A DNA stretch of 64,000 nt from Clostridium simiarum (GTDB taxonomy: Bacteria > Bacillota > Clostridia > Clostridiales > Clostridiaceae). Position numbers and translations under genes: made by a program. The stretch covers positions 1 to 64,000 of the forward strand of contig NZ_JAHLQL010000002.1 of assembly GCF_018919175.1 (NCBI RefSeq). Reading direction: 5' to 3'. The notes under the pieces were generated by a model. That model ran no database searches. It saw only the letters and a list, made by a program, of their open reading frames with translations, and was not told the origin of the DNA. This document shows positions 8,314 through 16,436 of this stretch, piece by piece. Each line of letters begins with the position of its first letter. Within the stretch, counting starts at the first letter, position 1.

Positions 8314-9249
8314 ATGCAAAATATCATAGGTCATGAGAAAGTCATATTTAGCTTCTATAATGCTATACAAAATCAAACACTCTCTCATGCCCATCTCCTT
8401 ATAGGGGAAGATGGCATAGGTAAAAGTATTTTAGCACACAATTTAGCGCTTAAAATCTTAAATAAAGAAGAAGAAGAAAAGCAGTATGCAGATATAATTC
8501 ATTATAAAAATACTAAAAAGAGTATGGGAGTAAATGAGATTAGAGAGTTAATTGAAGAGATAAATAAAAAACCTTTTGAAGGAAATAAAAAGGTGATTAT
8601 AATATATGAAGGACAAAAGATGACTACCCAGGCTCAAAATGCTTTTTTAAAAACAATAGAAGAACCACCAAAAGGTGTTTATATAATTATATTATGTGAA
8701 AACTCGGAAGCTATTTTAGACACCATAAAATCTAGATGTCAAATACATAAAATGAATATGCTTAAAGAGGATGAAATGAGAAAGTATATAGATAACACTT
8801 ATCCAGAGTTAGGAGAAGATGACATAAAGGTTATGCTGGCTTTTAGCAATGGTATACCGGGAAGAATAGATAAATTTCTTAAAGATAGTAATTTTAATGA
8901 TATGAGAAATTTAATTTTAAGTATATTAAAAGATATGAATTGTAAAGACATGGAGTATGTAGTAAAGTATGAAGAAGAGATGATGAAGTATAAAGATAAC
9001 TATGAAGAACTACTTACTACAATGCTTTTTTTAATAAGGGATATAATGATATATAAAGAAGTTGGAGAGGAATATTCTATAATAAATAAAGATAAAATAA
9101 AGGATATAAGTTGCATATCTAAAGAAGTATCTTTTAGTAAGTTGGATAAGTTAGTTAATATAATAAATGATACCAAGTATAGTTTAGATAGAAATACTAA
9201 TTCAGCAATGACTCTAGATGTTATGTTGCTTAATATATTGGAGGTTTAA
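8314..9249 (+). CDS. holB: DNA polymerase III subunit delta'
   Basis: A 311-aa clamp-loader subunit of the AAA+ class. The Walker A-like loop GEDGIGKS sits near residue 31. The region FLKTIEEPPKGVYIIILCE and the SRC motif (IKSRCQIHKM) are typical of delta'. The usual zinc-binding cysteine module of tau/gamma is absent, as is common for delta' of Gram-positives. GGAGA lies upstream of the ATG, and the stop is 1 nt from ricT. Confidence 0.9.
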   Translation: MQNIIGHEKVIFSFYNAIQNQTLSHAHLLIGEDGIGKSILAHNLALKILNKEEEEKQYADIIHYKNTKKSMGVNEIRELIEEINKKPFEGNKKVIIIYEGQKMTTQAQNAFLKTIEEPPKGVYIIILCENSEAILDTIKSRCQIHKMNMLKEDEMRKYIDNTYPELGEDDIKVMLAFSNGIPGRIDKFLKDSNFNDMRNLILSILKDMNCKDMEYVVKYEEEMMKYKDNYEELLTTMLFLIRDIMIYKEVGEEYSIINKDKIKDISCISKEVSFSKLDKLVNIINDTKYSLDRNTNSAMTLDVMLLNILEV

Positions 9250-9250
9250 T

Positions 9251-10156
9251 ATGATAAAAGTAGTAGGGGTGCGTTTTAAAAAGGCTGGAAAGATTTATTA
9301 TTTTGATCCAGTTGATTTAGATATAGAAAAAGGACAGAATATAATAGTAGAGACAGCAAGAGGGATAGAATTTGGTCAGTGTGTTATAGGATGTAAAGAA
9401 GTAAAGGAAGAGGAGATAGTATCTCCATTAAAAACTGTGTTAAGAAAAGCCACAGAAGAGGATATAAAAAGACATCTTGAAAATAAGTCCAAAGAAAAAG
9501 ATGCCTTTGATATATGTTCTAAAAAAATAAGTGAACATAATTTAGTTATGAAACTTATAGATGTAGAATATACCTTTGATAATAATAAAGTTATATTTTA
9601 CTTTACTGCAGAAGGAAGAGTAGACTTCAGGGAATTGGTAAAAGACTTAGCCACTATATTTAAAACAAGAATTGAATTAAGGCAGATAGGAGTAAGGGAT
9701 GAAGCTAAGATGATAGGTGGGCTTGGACCTTGCGGAAGACCTATGTGTTGTTCTTCATTTTTAGGAGATTTTGCCTCAGTTTCAATAAAGATGGCAAAAG
9801 AGCAAAATTTATCTCTTAATCCAACTAAAATTTCAGGTATTTGTGGAAGACTTATGTGTTGTTTAAATTATGAACAAGATACCTACGAAGACATTAGAAA
9901 GAGACTTCCTAGAGTAGGCTCTATAGTAAAAACTGAAATGGGTAACGGGGAAGTAGTATCAAATAGTGTAGTAAAGGAATTGGTAAAAGTAAAACTTAAG
10001 TCTAATGATGAAGAATTTTTAGAAGAATTTAAAATAAGTGAGATATCTATGATATCTGGTTCCTATGAGGGTAGTATAAATGAAGAAGAGATTAAAATAG
10101 AGATTACAGATGAGTCAGATAAAGCTTTAATAAAAGATTTATTTAAGGCTGACTAA
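9251..10156 (+). CDS. ricT: RicT (YaaT), PSP1-domain Fe-S protein
   Basis: A 301-aa PSP1-domain protein. In B. subtilis RicT with RicA and RicF forms a Fe-S complex that acts with RNase Y in mRNA maturation, competence and sporulation. Six cysteines lie in two blocks, PCGRPMCC (C161, C166, C167) and ICGRLMCC (C198, C203, C204), matching the family's cluster ligands. The ATG at 9251 follows TTGGAGG directly after the holB stop. RicA and RicF are not encoded in the window. Confidence 0.93.
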   Translation: MIKVVGVRFKKAGKIYYFDPVDLDIEKGQNIIVETARGIEFGQCVIGCKEVKEEEIVSPLKTVLRKATEEDIKRHLENKSKEKDAFDICSKKISEHNLVMKLIDVEYTFDNNKVIFYFTAEGRVDFRELVKDLATIFKTRIELRQIGVRDEAKMIGGLGPCGRPMCCSSFLGDFASVSIKMAKEQNLSLNPTKISGICGRLMCCLNYEQDTYEDIRKRLPRVGSIVKTEMGNGEVVSNSVVKELVKVKLKSNDEEFLEEFKISEISMISGSYEGSINEEEIKIEITDESDKALIKDLFKAD

Positions 10157-10170
10157 GGAGGCTAAATCAG

Positions 10171-10377
10171 ATGAAGGCTACTATAAAAGTTTGCAATATG
10201 AATACAAATCAAGATGTAGATAAGGTGAAAAAAGCCATAGCTCAAAATGAAGGGGTTATAGCTTGCGAAATAACAAAGGATAAAGGTGAAATTCAAATAG
10301 TGTATGATAATTATTTTGTTACTGTGGAAGATATAATAGAGTCCATAGAAGACATGGGATACACTGTACTAGAATAA
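10171..10377 (+). CDS. HMA-like small protein lacking the CxxC metal site
   Basis: A 68-aa protein with the length and predicted beta-alpha-beta-beta-alpha-beta pattern of heavy-metal-associated domains, ending in the typical IIESIEDMGYTV. Where metallochaperones carry GMTCxxC this one reads NMNTNQD (9-15). C8 and C32 remain but not as a pair, so copper transfer of the usual type is unlikely. AAGGAGG lies upstream. It is 14 nt after ricT and probably co-transcribed. Confidence 0.75.
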   Translation: MKATIKVCNMNTNQDVDKVKKAIAQNEGVIACEITKDKGEIQIVYDNYFVTVEDIIESIEDMGYTVLE

Positions 10378-10530
10378 ATCCTTAATAATTATTACAGGTT
10401 ACATATTGTATCTTCAAGAATTATTAAATTTATATTAAACACTATGAAAAACTTCTTTTAAATTTAAATGAAACGTGTTAAAATATAAATGGACATTAGG
10501 CTTGTCTAAAATTCTTAGGAGGTGTTTTAT

Positions 10531-10701
10531 ATGGCATACAAAATTGTAGATTCATGTGTGAGCTGTGGAGCATGCGCTTCAGAGTGTCCAGTAAACGCTA
10601 TAAGTCAAGGAGATACTATATACGTTATAGATGCTAATAGTTGCATCGATTGTGGAAACTGTGCTAATGTTTGCCCAGTTGGTGCTCCAGTTCAAGAATA
10701 A
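10531..10701 (+). CDS. 2[4Fe-4S] ferredoxin, clostridial type
   Basis: A 56-aa protein with two perfect CxxCxxCxxxCP motifs (C9, C12, C15, C19 and C38, C41, C44, C48), the classic low-potential electron carrier of clostridial fermentation, serving pyruvate:ferredoxin oxidoreductase and hydrogenase. TAGGAGGTG lies upstream of the ATG. A strong terminator follows, so it is probably a single-gene transcript. Confidence 0.97.
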   Translation: MAYKIVDSCVSCGACASECPVNAISQGDTIYVIDANSCIDCGNCANVCPVGAPVQE

Positions 10702-10716
10702 TTTTGAACTGAAAAG

Positions 10717-10743
10717 AGATCGTCCTTAGGACGGTCTTTTTTT
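10717..10743 (+). terminator. Terminator after ferredoxin
   Basis: AGATCGTCC (10717-10725) pairs with GGACGGTCT (10729-10737) with one G-T pair and a 3-nt loop, followed by a run of T. Confidence 0.9.
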
Positions 10744-10763
10744 GTTAGAATTTTAACTTAAAT

Positions 10764-11411
10764 TTATTGTAAAGAATTTAGTAAGACTACTTGATTTTGC
10801 ATTCTGTTTATACTCTCATGCAATATAAGCTCATAACTATCATGTTTTATCACATTTTTTATATTAACTATAAATCTAGAGGCATCTTCAGTTAAAAATA
10901 AATAGTTTTTAGTTTTGTAATGCATAGGTATTATTATATTACTTTTAATAAGTTTTGTAGTAGAATAAGCTTTATTCCCATCCAAAGTGGTATTTCCTCC
11001 CACAGGTATAAAAAGCACAGTTAGATCTCCTATCTTTTCTATAAGTTCTTTAGAAGGTATATGACCTATATCTCCAAAATGACATAGATTAAAATTTTCT
11101 GTAGATATTGTATACACTATATTTTCTCCTCTTTTTAAACCACCATAATCATCGTGATAGGATGAATATCCTTGTATTTTAAGATCTTTAAAAACATATG
11201 GTTTAGCTTCATCAATTATTAATGAGCTACTTTTAAAGGGATCTATATATGAATGATCAAAATGCTTATGGCTCGTGGTTACTACATCTATGGTAGGATA
11301 AACCTCATATAAGGAGTCTAAATCCATTCCTTCAAAAGGATCTACTAATATGCTAGTGTTTTCAGAAGTTATTATTAAAAAACAAGAATGACCAATCCAA
11401 TTTATTCGCAT
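10764..11411 (-). CDS. Metallo-beta-lactamase-fold hydrolase (UlaG/UPF0173-like)
   Basis: A 215-aa MBL-fold protein. The metal motif HxHxDH is present as HKHFDH, with further ligands in CHFGDIGH and a final histidine in IPMHYKT. The overall pattern MRINWIGHSCFLI is that of UlaG-like or UPF0173 hydrolases, whose substrates vary from ascorbate-6-phosphate lactone to unknown. The ATG at 11411 is chosen because GAGGTG lies 5 nt upstream; a GTG 9 nt further up overlaps that site. It is monocistronic and convergent with the ferredoxin. Confidence 0.85.
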   Translation of the reverse strand: MRINWIGHSCFLIITSENTSILVDPFEGMDLDSLYEVYPTIDVVTTSHKHFDHSYIDPFKSSSLIIDEAKPYVFKDLKIQGYSSYHDDYGGLKRGENIVYTISTENFNLCHFGDIGHIPSKELIEKIGDLTVLFIPVGGNTTLDGNKAYSTTKLIKSNIIIPMHYKTKNYLFLTEDASRFIVNIKNVIKHDSYELILHESINRMQNQVVLLNSLQ

Positions 11412-11623
11412 AATTTTCACCTCATAAGTAGTATAACCAATAGCTAAATTAGTTATAATATTAAATAGACTAAGGAAATTTAGATTTTAGAAAAGTATTA
11501 AAATTATTAATTACGATATATAGAAAATAAAAGAAAGAACTAAAAAATAAAAGCAAGGGCAAATTAAATAGATATAATTATAGAATTTAACGGTTTTTAC
11601 AATAAAAGTTTTAAATTTGTCTA

Positions 11624-11652
11624 TTGAATAAAATCTAAAAAAATAATATGAT
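11624..11652 (+). promoter_or_regulatory. Promoter of the ctsR operon
   Basis: TTGAAT (11624-11629) and TATGAT (11647-11652) are separated by 17 nt. The start point would fall within or next to the CtsR operator. Confidence 0.7.
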
Positions 11653-11660
11653 AAAAGTAA

Positions 11661-11683
11661 GGTCAAAGAAAGACAAAGTCAAA
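11661..11683 (+). promoter_or_regulatory. CtsR operator
   Basis: GGTCAAA (11661-11667), 3 nt, then AGACAAA (11671-11677) match the CtsR heptad direct repeat with one mismatch. A third heptad AGTCAAA (11677-11683) overlaps it. The site lies just after the -10 of the ctsR operon, as expected for autorepression relieved by heat. Confidence 0.85.
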
Positions 11684-11694
11684 GAGGTGACAGA

Positions 11695-12156
11695 ATGGCT
11701 AGATTATCGGATATAATAGAAGATTTTATCAAATCACTTTTAGAAGAAAGTGAAGAAAAGGAACTACAGATACAAAGAAATGAACTAGCAACTCATTTTA
11801 GTTGCGCTCCTTCTCAGATTAACTATGTTTTAACTACTAGGTTTACCACAGAAAAGGGATATATAATTGAGAGTAGACGCGGCGGTGGTGGCTATATAAT
11901 AATAAAGCAAGTTAGATATAATGACTATAAAAAGATAAGAGACATAATAAACCAGCGAATTGGAGATAGCATAACCTATGACTACTCCTTGTCTCTAGTG
12001 GAGGGGCTTATAGAACTTGAGATAATAGGAGAAAGAGAGGGAGATATAATAAAAGCAGCTATGAATGACAGGGTTCTTTCTAGCGTAAGTAGTGAAATGA
12101 GAAATAAGATAAGATCTGACCTTTTAAAATCTATGATAATGGTAGTGTTATCTTAA
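11695..12156 (+). CDS. ctsR: Heat-shock repressor CtsR
   Basis: A 153-aa dimeric winged-helix repressor of clp genes. The glycine-rich wing RRGGGGYIII (about residues 61-70), which acts as the thermosensor and contacts DNA, is intact, and the N-terminal helix-turn-helix precedes it. It is first in an operon with mcsA, mcsB and clpC and is preceded by a CtsR operator. AGAGGTGA lies upstream of the ATG. Confidence 0.96.
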   Translation: MARLSDIIEDFIKSLLEESEEKELQIQRNELATHFSCAPSQINYVLTTRFTTEKGYIIESRRGGGGYIIIKQVRYNDYKKIRDIINQRIGDSITYDYSLSLVEGLIELEIIGEREGDIIKAAMNDRVLSSVSSEMRNKIRSDLLKSMIMVVLS

Positions 12157-12191
12157 GAACTTATATTTAAAAGAAATGGAGTGATGATGCA

Positions 12192-12707
12192 GTGTTATGT
12201 GAAAGATGTAATGAAAATCCAGCTACAGTTCATATAGTTAAAGTTGTAAATGGAGTAAAAGAAGAGACCAATATATGTGAACAATGTGCTAAAGAGCAAG
12301 AAAATTTCGGCATAGGATCAGATTTTAATATGGTTTCCCCTTTTTCATTTCAAAGTTTACTTAGTGGATTAGTAGACTATATAAATCAATCTTCACAAGG
12401 TGAACCTTTTAAAGAAATAAGTTGCAAAAATTGTGGTATTACCTATAGTGAATTTAAAAGAAAAGGTCTGTTAGGGTGTAGCAAGTGCTATGATACTTTT
12501 AATGAAACAATTATGCCTATTATAAAAAGGGTACAAGGTGATACAGAGCATATTGGTAAGTTACCATTAAAGTCTGGTAAAGAACTTATGGAAAAGAAGA
12601 AAGTGATAAATTTAAAGGAAGAATTGCAAAAGGCTATATTAAACGAAGAATATGAAAAAGCAGCTATGATAAGGGATGAATTAAAAGCCCTTCAAAAATC
12701 AGAGTAG
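12192..12707 (+). CDS. mcsA: McsA, activator of McsB
   Basis: A 171-aa protein with four CxxC motifs: CERC and CEQC near the N-terminus, then CKNC and CSKC in the middle. These form two zinc-finger-like modules. A UVR domain ends the protein (LKEELQKAILNEEYEKAAMI). McsA stimulates McsB arginine kinase and links it to CtsR. The start is GTG at 12192, 8 nt after a GGAG. Confidence 0.94.
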   Translation: MLCERCNENPATVHIVKVVNGVKEETNICEQCAKEQENFGIGSDFNMVSPFSFQSLLSGLVDYINQSSQGEPFKEISCKNCGITYSEFKRKGLLGCSKCYDTFNETIMPIIKRVQGDTEHIGKLPLKSGKELMEKKKVINLKEELQKAILNEEYEKAAMIRDELKALQKSE

Positions 12708-12717
12708 GAGGGATAGT

Positions 12718-13746
12718 ATGAAAAATTGGATAAGCAATTCTACAGATAATAATGATATGGTTCTAAGCAGTAGAGTAAGATTTGCAAGAAATATAAAAAA
12801 CTTTCCTTTTCCTCATAAATTAGATGAAGATAGAGGTAAATCTTTAGCTAAAGATATTGAAAATACTTTTTATGAAATAGAAGAAATTAAAGATGAATTT
12901 AATAATGTTGATCTTTGGGAAATAGGTGAAAATCAAGGGAGAAACTATTTAGAAAAGCACCTTATTAGTACTAATCTTTTAAATTCAAGAAATAAATCTG
13001 CCTTTATATTAAGTAAAGATGAAACTATAAGTCTTATGATAAATGAAGAGGACCATATAAGACTTCAGTGTATAACGGCTGGATTTAATATAAAGGAAGC
13101 TTATGAAGTAGCTAATAAAATAGATGATGCTTTAGAAGCAAGGCTAGACTTTGCATTTGATGAAAAGTTAGGATATTTAACTGCCTGCCCGACTAATTTA
13201 GGAACGGGAATGAGAGTATCTGCTATGCTTCACCTTCCTGCACTTACTATGAAGGATGAAATTAATGATGCTTTAAAGGCTCTTACTCAGCTGGGTATGA
13301 CATTAAGAGGTCTTTATGGGGAAGGATCCAAAGCGGAAGGAAATATATATCAGGTGTCAAATCAAATAACTCTTGGTATGAAAGAAGAAGATATATTAAG
13401 CAATTTAGAGGCTGTGGTGGCTCAATTAATATCACAGGAAAATAGAGCTAGGGATCAGCTTTTAGGAAGATATAAATATGAATTAGAGGATAAAATATAT
13501 AGATCTTTAGGAGTGCTTAAAAATGCAAGAATTTTAACTTCAAAAGAGGCATTAGATTTGCTTTCTAATGTAAGAATGGGAGTTGAAATGTCAATACTAA
13601 AAGATATAGATAAAGTTAAGCTTAATAAGTTATTAGTAGAAACTCAACCAGCTACACTACAATTAGTTACTGGTAAAGAATTAAAAGCAAAAGATCGGGA
13701 TATTGAAAGAGCAAACCTTATAAGAAGATATTTTGATGGAAAGTAA
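12718..13746 (+). CDS. mcsB: Protein-arginine kinase McsB
   Basis: A 342-aa phosphagen-kinase-like enzyme that phosphorylates arginines, marking proteins for ClpCP and inactivating CtsR. Visible family blocks are [27 protein letters not shown] and the nucleotide-binding [10 protein letters not shown]. It starts 10 nt after mcsA with AGGAGG upstream. Confidence 0.96.
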   Translation: MKNWISNSTDNNDMVLSSRVRFARNIKNFPFPHKLDEDRGKSLAKDIENTFYEIEEIKDEFNNVDLWEIGENQGRNYLEKHLISTNLLNSRNKSAFILSKDETISLMINEEDHIRLQCITAGFNIKEAYEVANKIDDALEARLDFAFDEKLGYLTACPTNLGTGMRVSAMLHLPALTMKDEINDALKALTQLGMTLRGLYGEGSKAEGNIYQVSNQITLGMKEEDILSNLEAVVAQLISQENRARDQLLGRYKYELEDKIYRSLGVLKNARILTSKEALDLLSNVRMGVEMSILKDIDKVKLNKLLVETQPATLQLVTGKELKAKDRDIERANLIRRYFDGK

Positions 13747-13766
13747 TAGGAGGTGTAAAGACGCAT

Positions 13767-16217
13767 ATGATGTTTGAAAGATTTACAGAAAGAGCACAAA
13801 AGGTGGTTATATATGCTCAGGAAGCAGCCTTGGATTTTAAACATGGATTTATAGGTACAGAGCATATTTTGTTAGGAATATTGAAAGAGGAAGGCATAAG
13901 TAAAGATATACTAAATGGAATGGGAGTTTCTTTAGAAGCTGTTAAGACATTAGTAGATCAATTAGAAGGAAAAGGAGAGGTAACTTTATATAAAAATGAG
14001 ATTCCACTTACGCCTAGGACCAAAAGATTGTTGGATCTAAGCTTATTGGAAGCTAGAAATTTAAATAATAATTATATAACTCCAGAACACATATTGCTGG
14101 CTCTCATAAGGGAACCAGAAGGAGTAGCCTTTACTATATTAAATAATCTTAATGTAAACTTTGATAAGTTAAGAAATCAACTTATAAATAGCTTAACAGG
14201 ACAAAATATTACAAACACAACTAATAATAGTGAAAAGCAAAAGAAGAGTACAGCTACACCTACCCTTGATCAATATGGTAGGGATTTAACGGAAATGGCT
14301 AGAGAGGGAAAGTTAGATCCTGTAGTAGGAAGAGATTCAGAAACTCAAAGGGTATTAGAGATATTATCTAGAAGAACAAAGAATAATCCTTGTTTCATAG
14401 GTGATCCAGGAGTAGGAAAGACAGCTATAGTGGAAGGATTAGCACAGAAAGTTGTTCAGGGCAATATACCAGAGCTTTTAAGAGATAAAAGAGTGGTAAC
14501 TTTAGATCTTTCAGCTATGATAGCAGGAGCGAAATATAGAGGAGAATTTGAAGAAAGACTTAAAAAGGTTATGGAGGAGATTAGAAAGGCTGGTAATATA
14601 ATATTATTTATAGATGAAATTCATACAATGGTAGGTGCAGGAGGAGCTGAAGGAGCTATAGATGCTTCAAACATATTAAAGCCATCTTTAGCTAGAGGAG
14701 AAATTCAGTGTGTTGGTGCTACCACCATAGATGAATATAGAAAGTATATAGAAAAAGATGCTGCCTTAGAAAGAAGATTTCAACCAGTGATGGTAGGAGA
14801 ACCTACTGTAGGGGAGGCTCTACAGATATTAAAAGGGTTAAGAGATAAATATGAAGCTCATCATAGAGTTAAGATAACTGACGAGGCTTTAGAGGCAGCA
14901 GTTAATTTATCAGATAGATATATAACAGATAGATATCTTCCAGACAAAGCTATTGACCTTATTGATGAAGCAGCAGCTAAGGTTAGAATACAAAACCTAA
15001 CTGCTCCACCAGATTTAAAGAGGATGGAAGAAGAGATAGAAAGAGTAGCAAAAGAAAAAGAAGATGCTATTAGGTTACAGGATTTTGAAAAGGCAGCAGG
15101 GCTAAGAGATAAGGAAAAAGAGTATAAAGATAAGCTTGAAGCTTTTAAAAATCAATGGCATACTCAAAATAATATGCAAACTCAAATGGTAGATGAAGAG
15201 GATATTGCTACAGTGGTTTCCAGATGGACAAATGTACCAGTGGAAAGACTTACAGAGAAAGAGTCGGAAAAATTATTAAAGTTAGAAGAAATACTTCATA
15301 ATAGAGTTATAGGTCAAGAAGAAGCAGTTAAGTCTGTAGCAAGAGCTGTAAGGCGTGCAAGAGTGGGATTAAAAGACCCTAATAGGCCTATAGGATCATT
15401 TATATTTCTTGGACCTACAGGGGTAGGTAAAACAGAACTTTCAAAGGCTTTGGCAGAGGCTATGTTTGGTGATGAAAACAATATGATAAGAATAGATATG
15501 TCTGAATATATGGAGAAACATACTGTGTCAAAACTTATAGGTTCACCTCCAGGGTATGTGGGTTATGATGAAGGGGGGCAGTTAACTGAAAAAGTTAGAA
15601 GACATCCTTACTCTGTAGTTTTATTTGATGAAATTGAGAAAGCTCATCCAGACGTATTTAATATATTGCTTCAAATATTAGAAGATGGAAGATTAACTGA
15701 TGGAAAAGGAAAGACGGTTAATTTTAAAAATACTATAATCATAATGACATCAAACGCTGGTGCATCAACGATAAAAAGACAGAAAACTGTAGGATTTACA
15801 TTAGATGATAGTAAGGATTCAGATTATGAAAAGATGAAAGATAACATAATGGAGGAATTAAAGAGAAGCTTTAGACCAGAGTTTTTAAATAGAATTGATG
15901 ATATAATAGTATTTCATGCTCTAGAAGAAAAAGATTTAATTAAAATAGTAGATTTAATGTTAAGCTCTGTAAATAAAAGATTAAAAGAACAAGGTATAAA
16001 TATGAATTTTGATGAGGAGAGTAAAAAACTCTTAGCAAAAGAAGGTGTAGATATGGTTTATGGTGCTAGGCCACTTAGAAGAGCTATAACTAAAACCGTT
16101 GAAGACAAACTAAGTGAAGAGATACTAAGAGGGAATATATCTCAAGGTAATGAAGTAGATGTATTAGTAGAAGAAGACAAATTAGTGTTTAAAAAAAGAG
16201 ATCTTAATGTTAAATAA
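13767..16217 (+). CDS. clpC: ClpC AAA+ protease ATPase
   Basis: An 816-aa Hsp100 unfoldase. A double Clp-N repeat (about 1-145) is followed by AAA-1 with Walker A GDPGVGKT (212-219), a middle coiled-coil/UVR region, and AAA-2 with GPTGVGKT (549-556). The partner ClpP is not in the window. There are two adjacent ATG codons at 13767 and 13770; AGGAGGTG serves either. It is the last gene of the ctsR operon, closed by a 13-bp hairpin. Confidence 0.97.
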   Translation: MMFERFTERAQKVVIYAQEAALDFKHGFIGTEHILLGILKEEGISKDILNGMGVSLEAVKTLVDQLEGKGEVTLYKNEIPLTPRTKRLLDLSLLEARNLNNNYITPEHILLALIREPEGVAFTILNNLNVNFDKLRNQLINSLTGQNITNTTNNSEKQKKSTATPTLDQYGRDLTEMAREGKLDPVVGRDSETQRVLEILSRRTKNNPCFIGDPGVGKTAIVEGLAQKVVQGNIPELLRDKRVVTLDLSAMIAGAKYRGEFEERLKKVMEEIRKAGNIILFIDEIHTMVGAGGAEGAIDASNILKPSLARGEIQCVGATTIDEYRKYIEKDAALERRFQPVMVGEPTVGEALQILKGLRDKYEAHHRVKITDEALEAAVNLSDRYITDRYLPDKAIDLIDEAAAKVRIQNLTAPPDLKRMEEEIERVAKEKEDAIRLQDFEKAAGLRDKEKEYKDKLEAFKNQWHTQNNMQTQMVDEEDIATVVSRWTNVPVERLTEKESEKLLKLEEILHNRVIGQEEAVKSVARAVRRARVGLKDPNRPIGSFIFLGPTGVGKTELSKALAEAMFGDENNMIRIDMSEYMEKHTVSKLIGSPPGYVGYDEGGQLTEKVRRHPYSVVLFDEIEKAHPDVFNILLQILEDGRLTDGKGKTVNFKNTIIIMTSNAGASTIKRQKTVGFTLDDSKDSDYEKMKDNIMEELKRSFRPEFLNRIDDIIVFHALEEKDLIKIVDLMLSSVNKRLKEQGINMNFDEESKKLLAKEGVDMVYGARPLRRAITKTVEDKLSEEILRGNISQGNEVDVLVEEDKLVFKKRDLNVK

Positions 16218-16229
16218 TAGATGAAAATG

Positions 16230-16263
16230 AAGGAGCTTTTCATTGTATTTTGAAAAGCTCCTT
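16230..16263 (+). terminator. Terminator after clpC
   Basis: A perfect 13-bp stem, 16230-16242 with 16251-16263, with an 8-nt loop. The following T tract is short. Confidence 0.75.
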
Positions 16264-16436
16264 TAATATTAGTTTTATGTATTTTATGCAGAGTTTTAAA
16301 TAATAATATATTTTATAAGAACTATTATTTATTTCTTGGAATTAATAGGGTATATTATATACATACAGTAATAAAATTAGATGCAGATATTTACAAAAGA
16401 TCGAAATACTGCATAAGTAGAAGGGAGCGAATTTAC

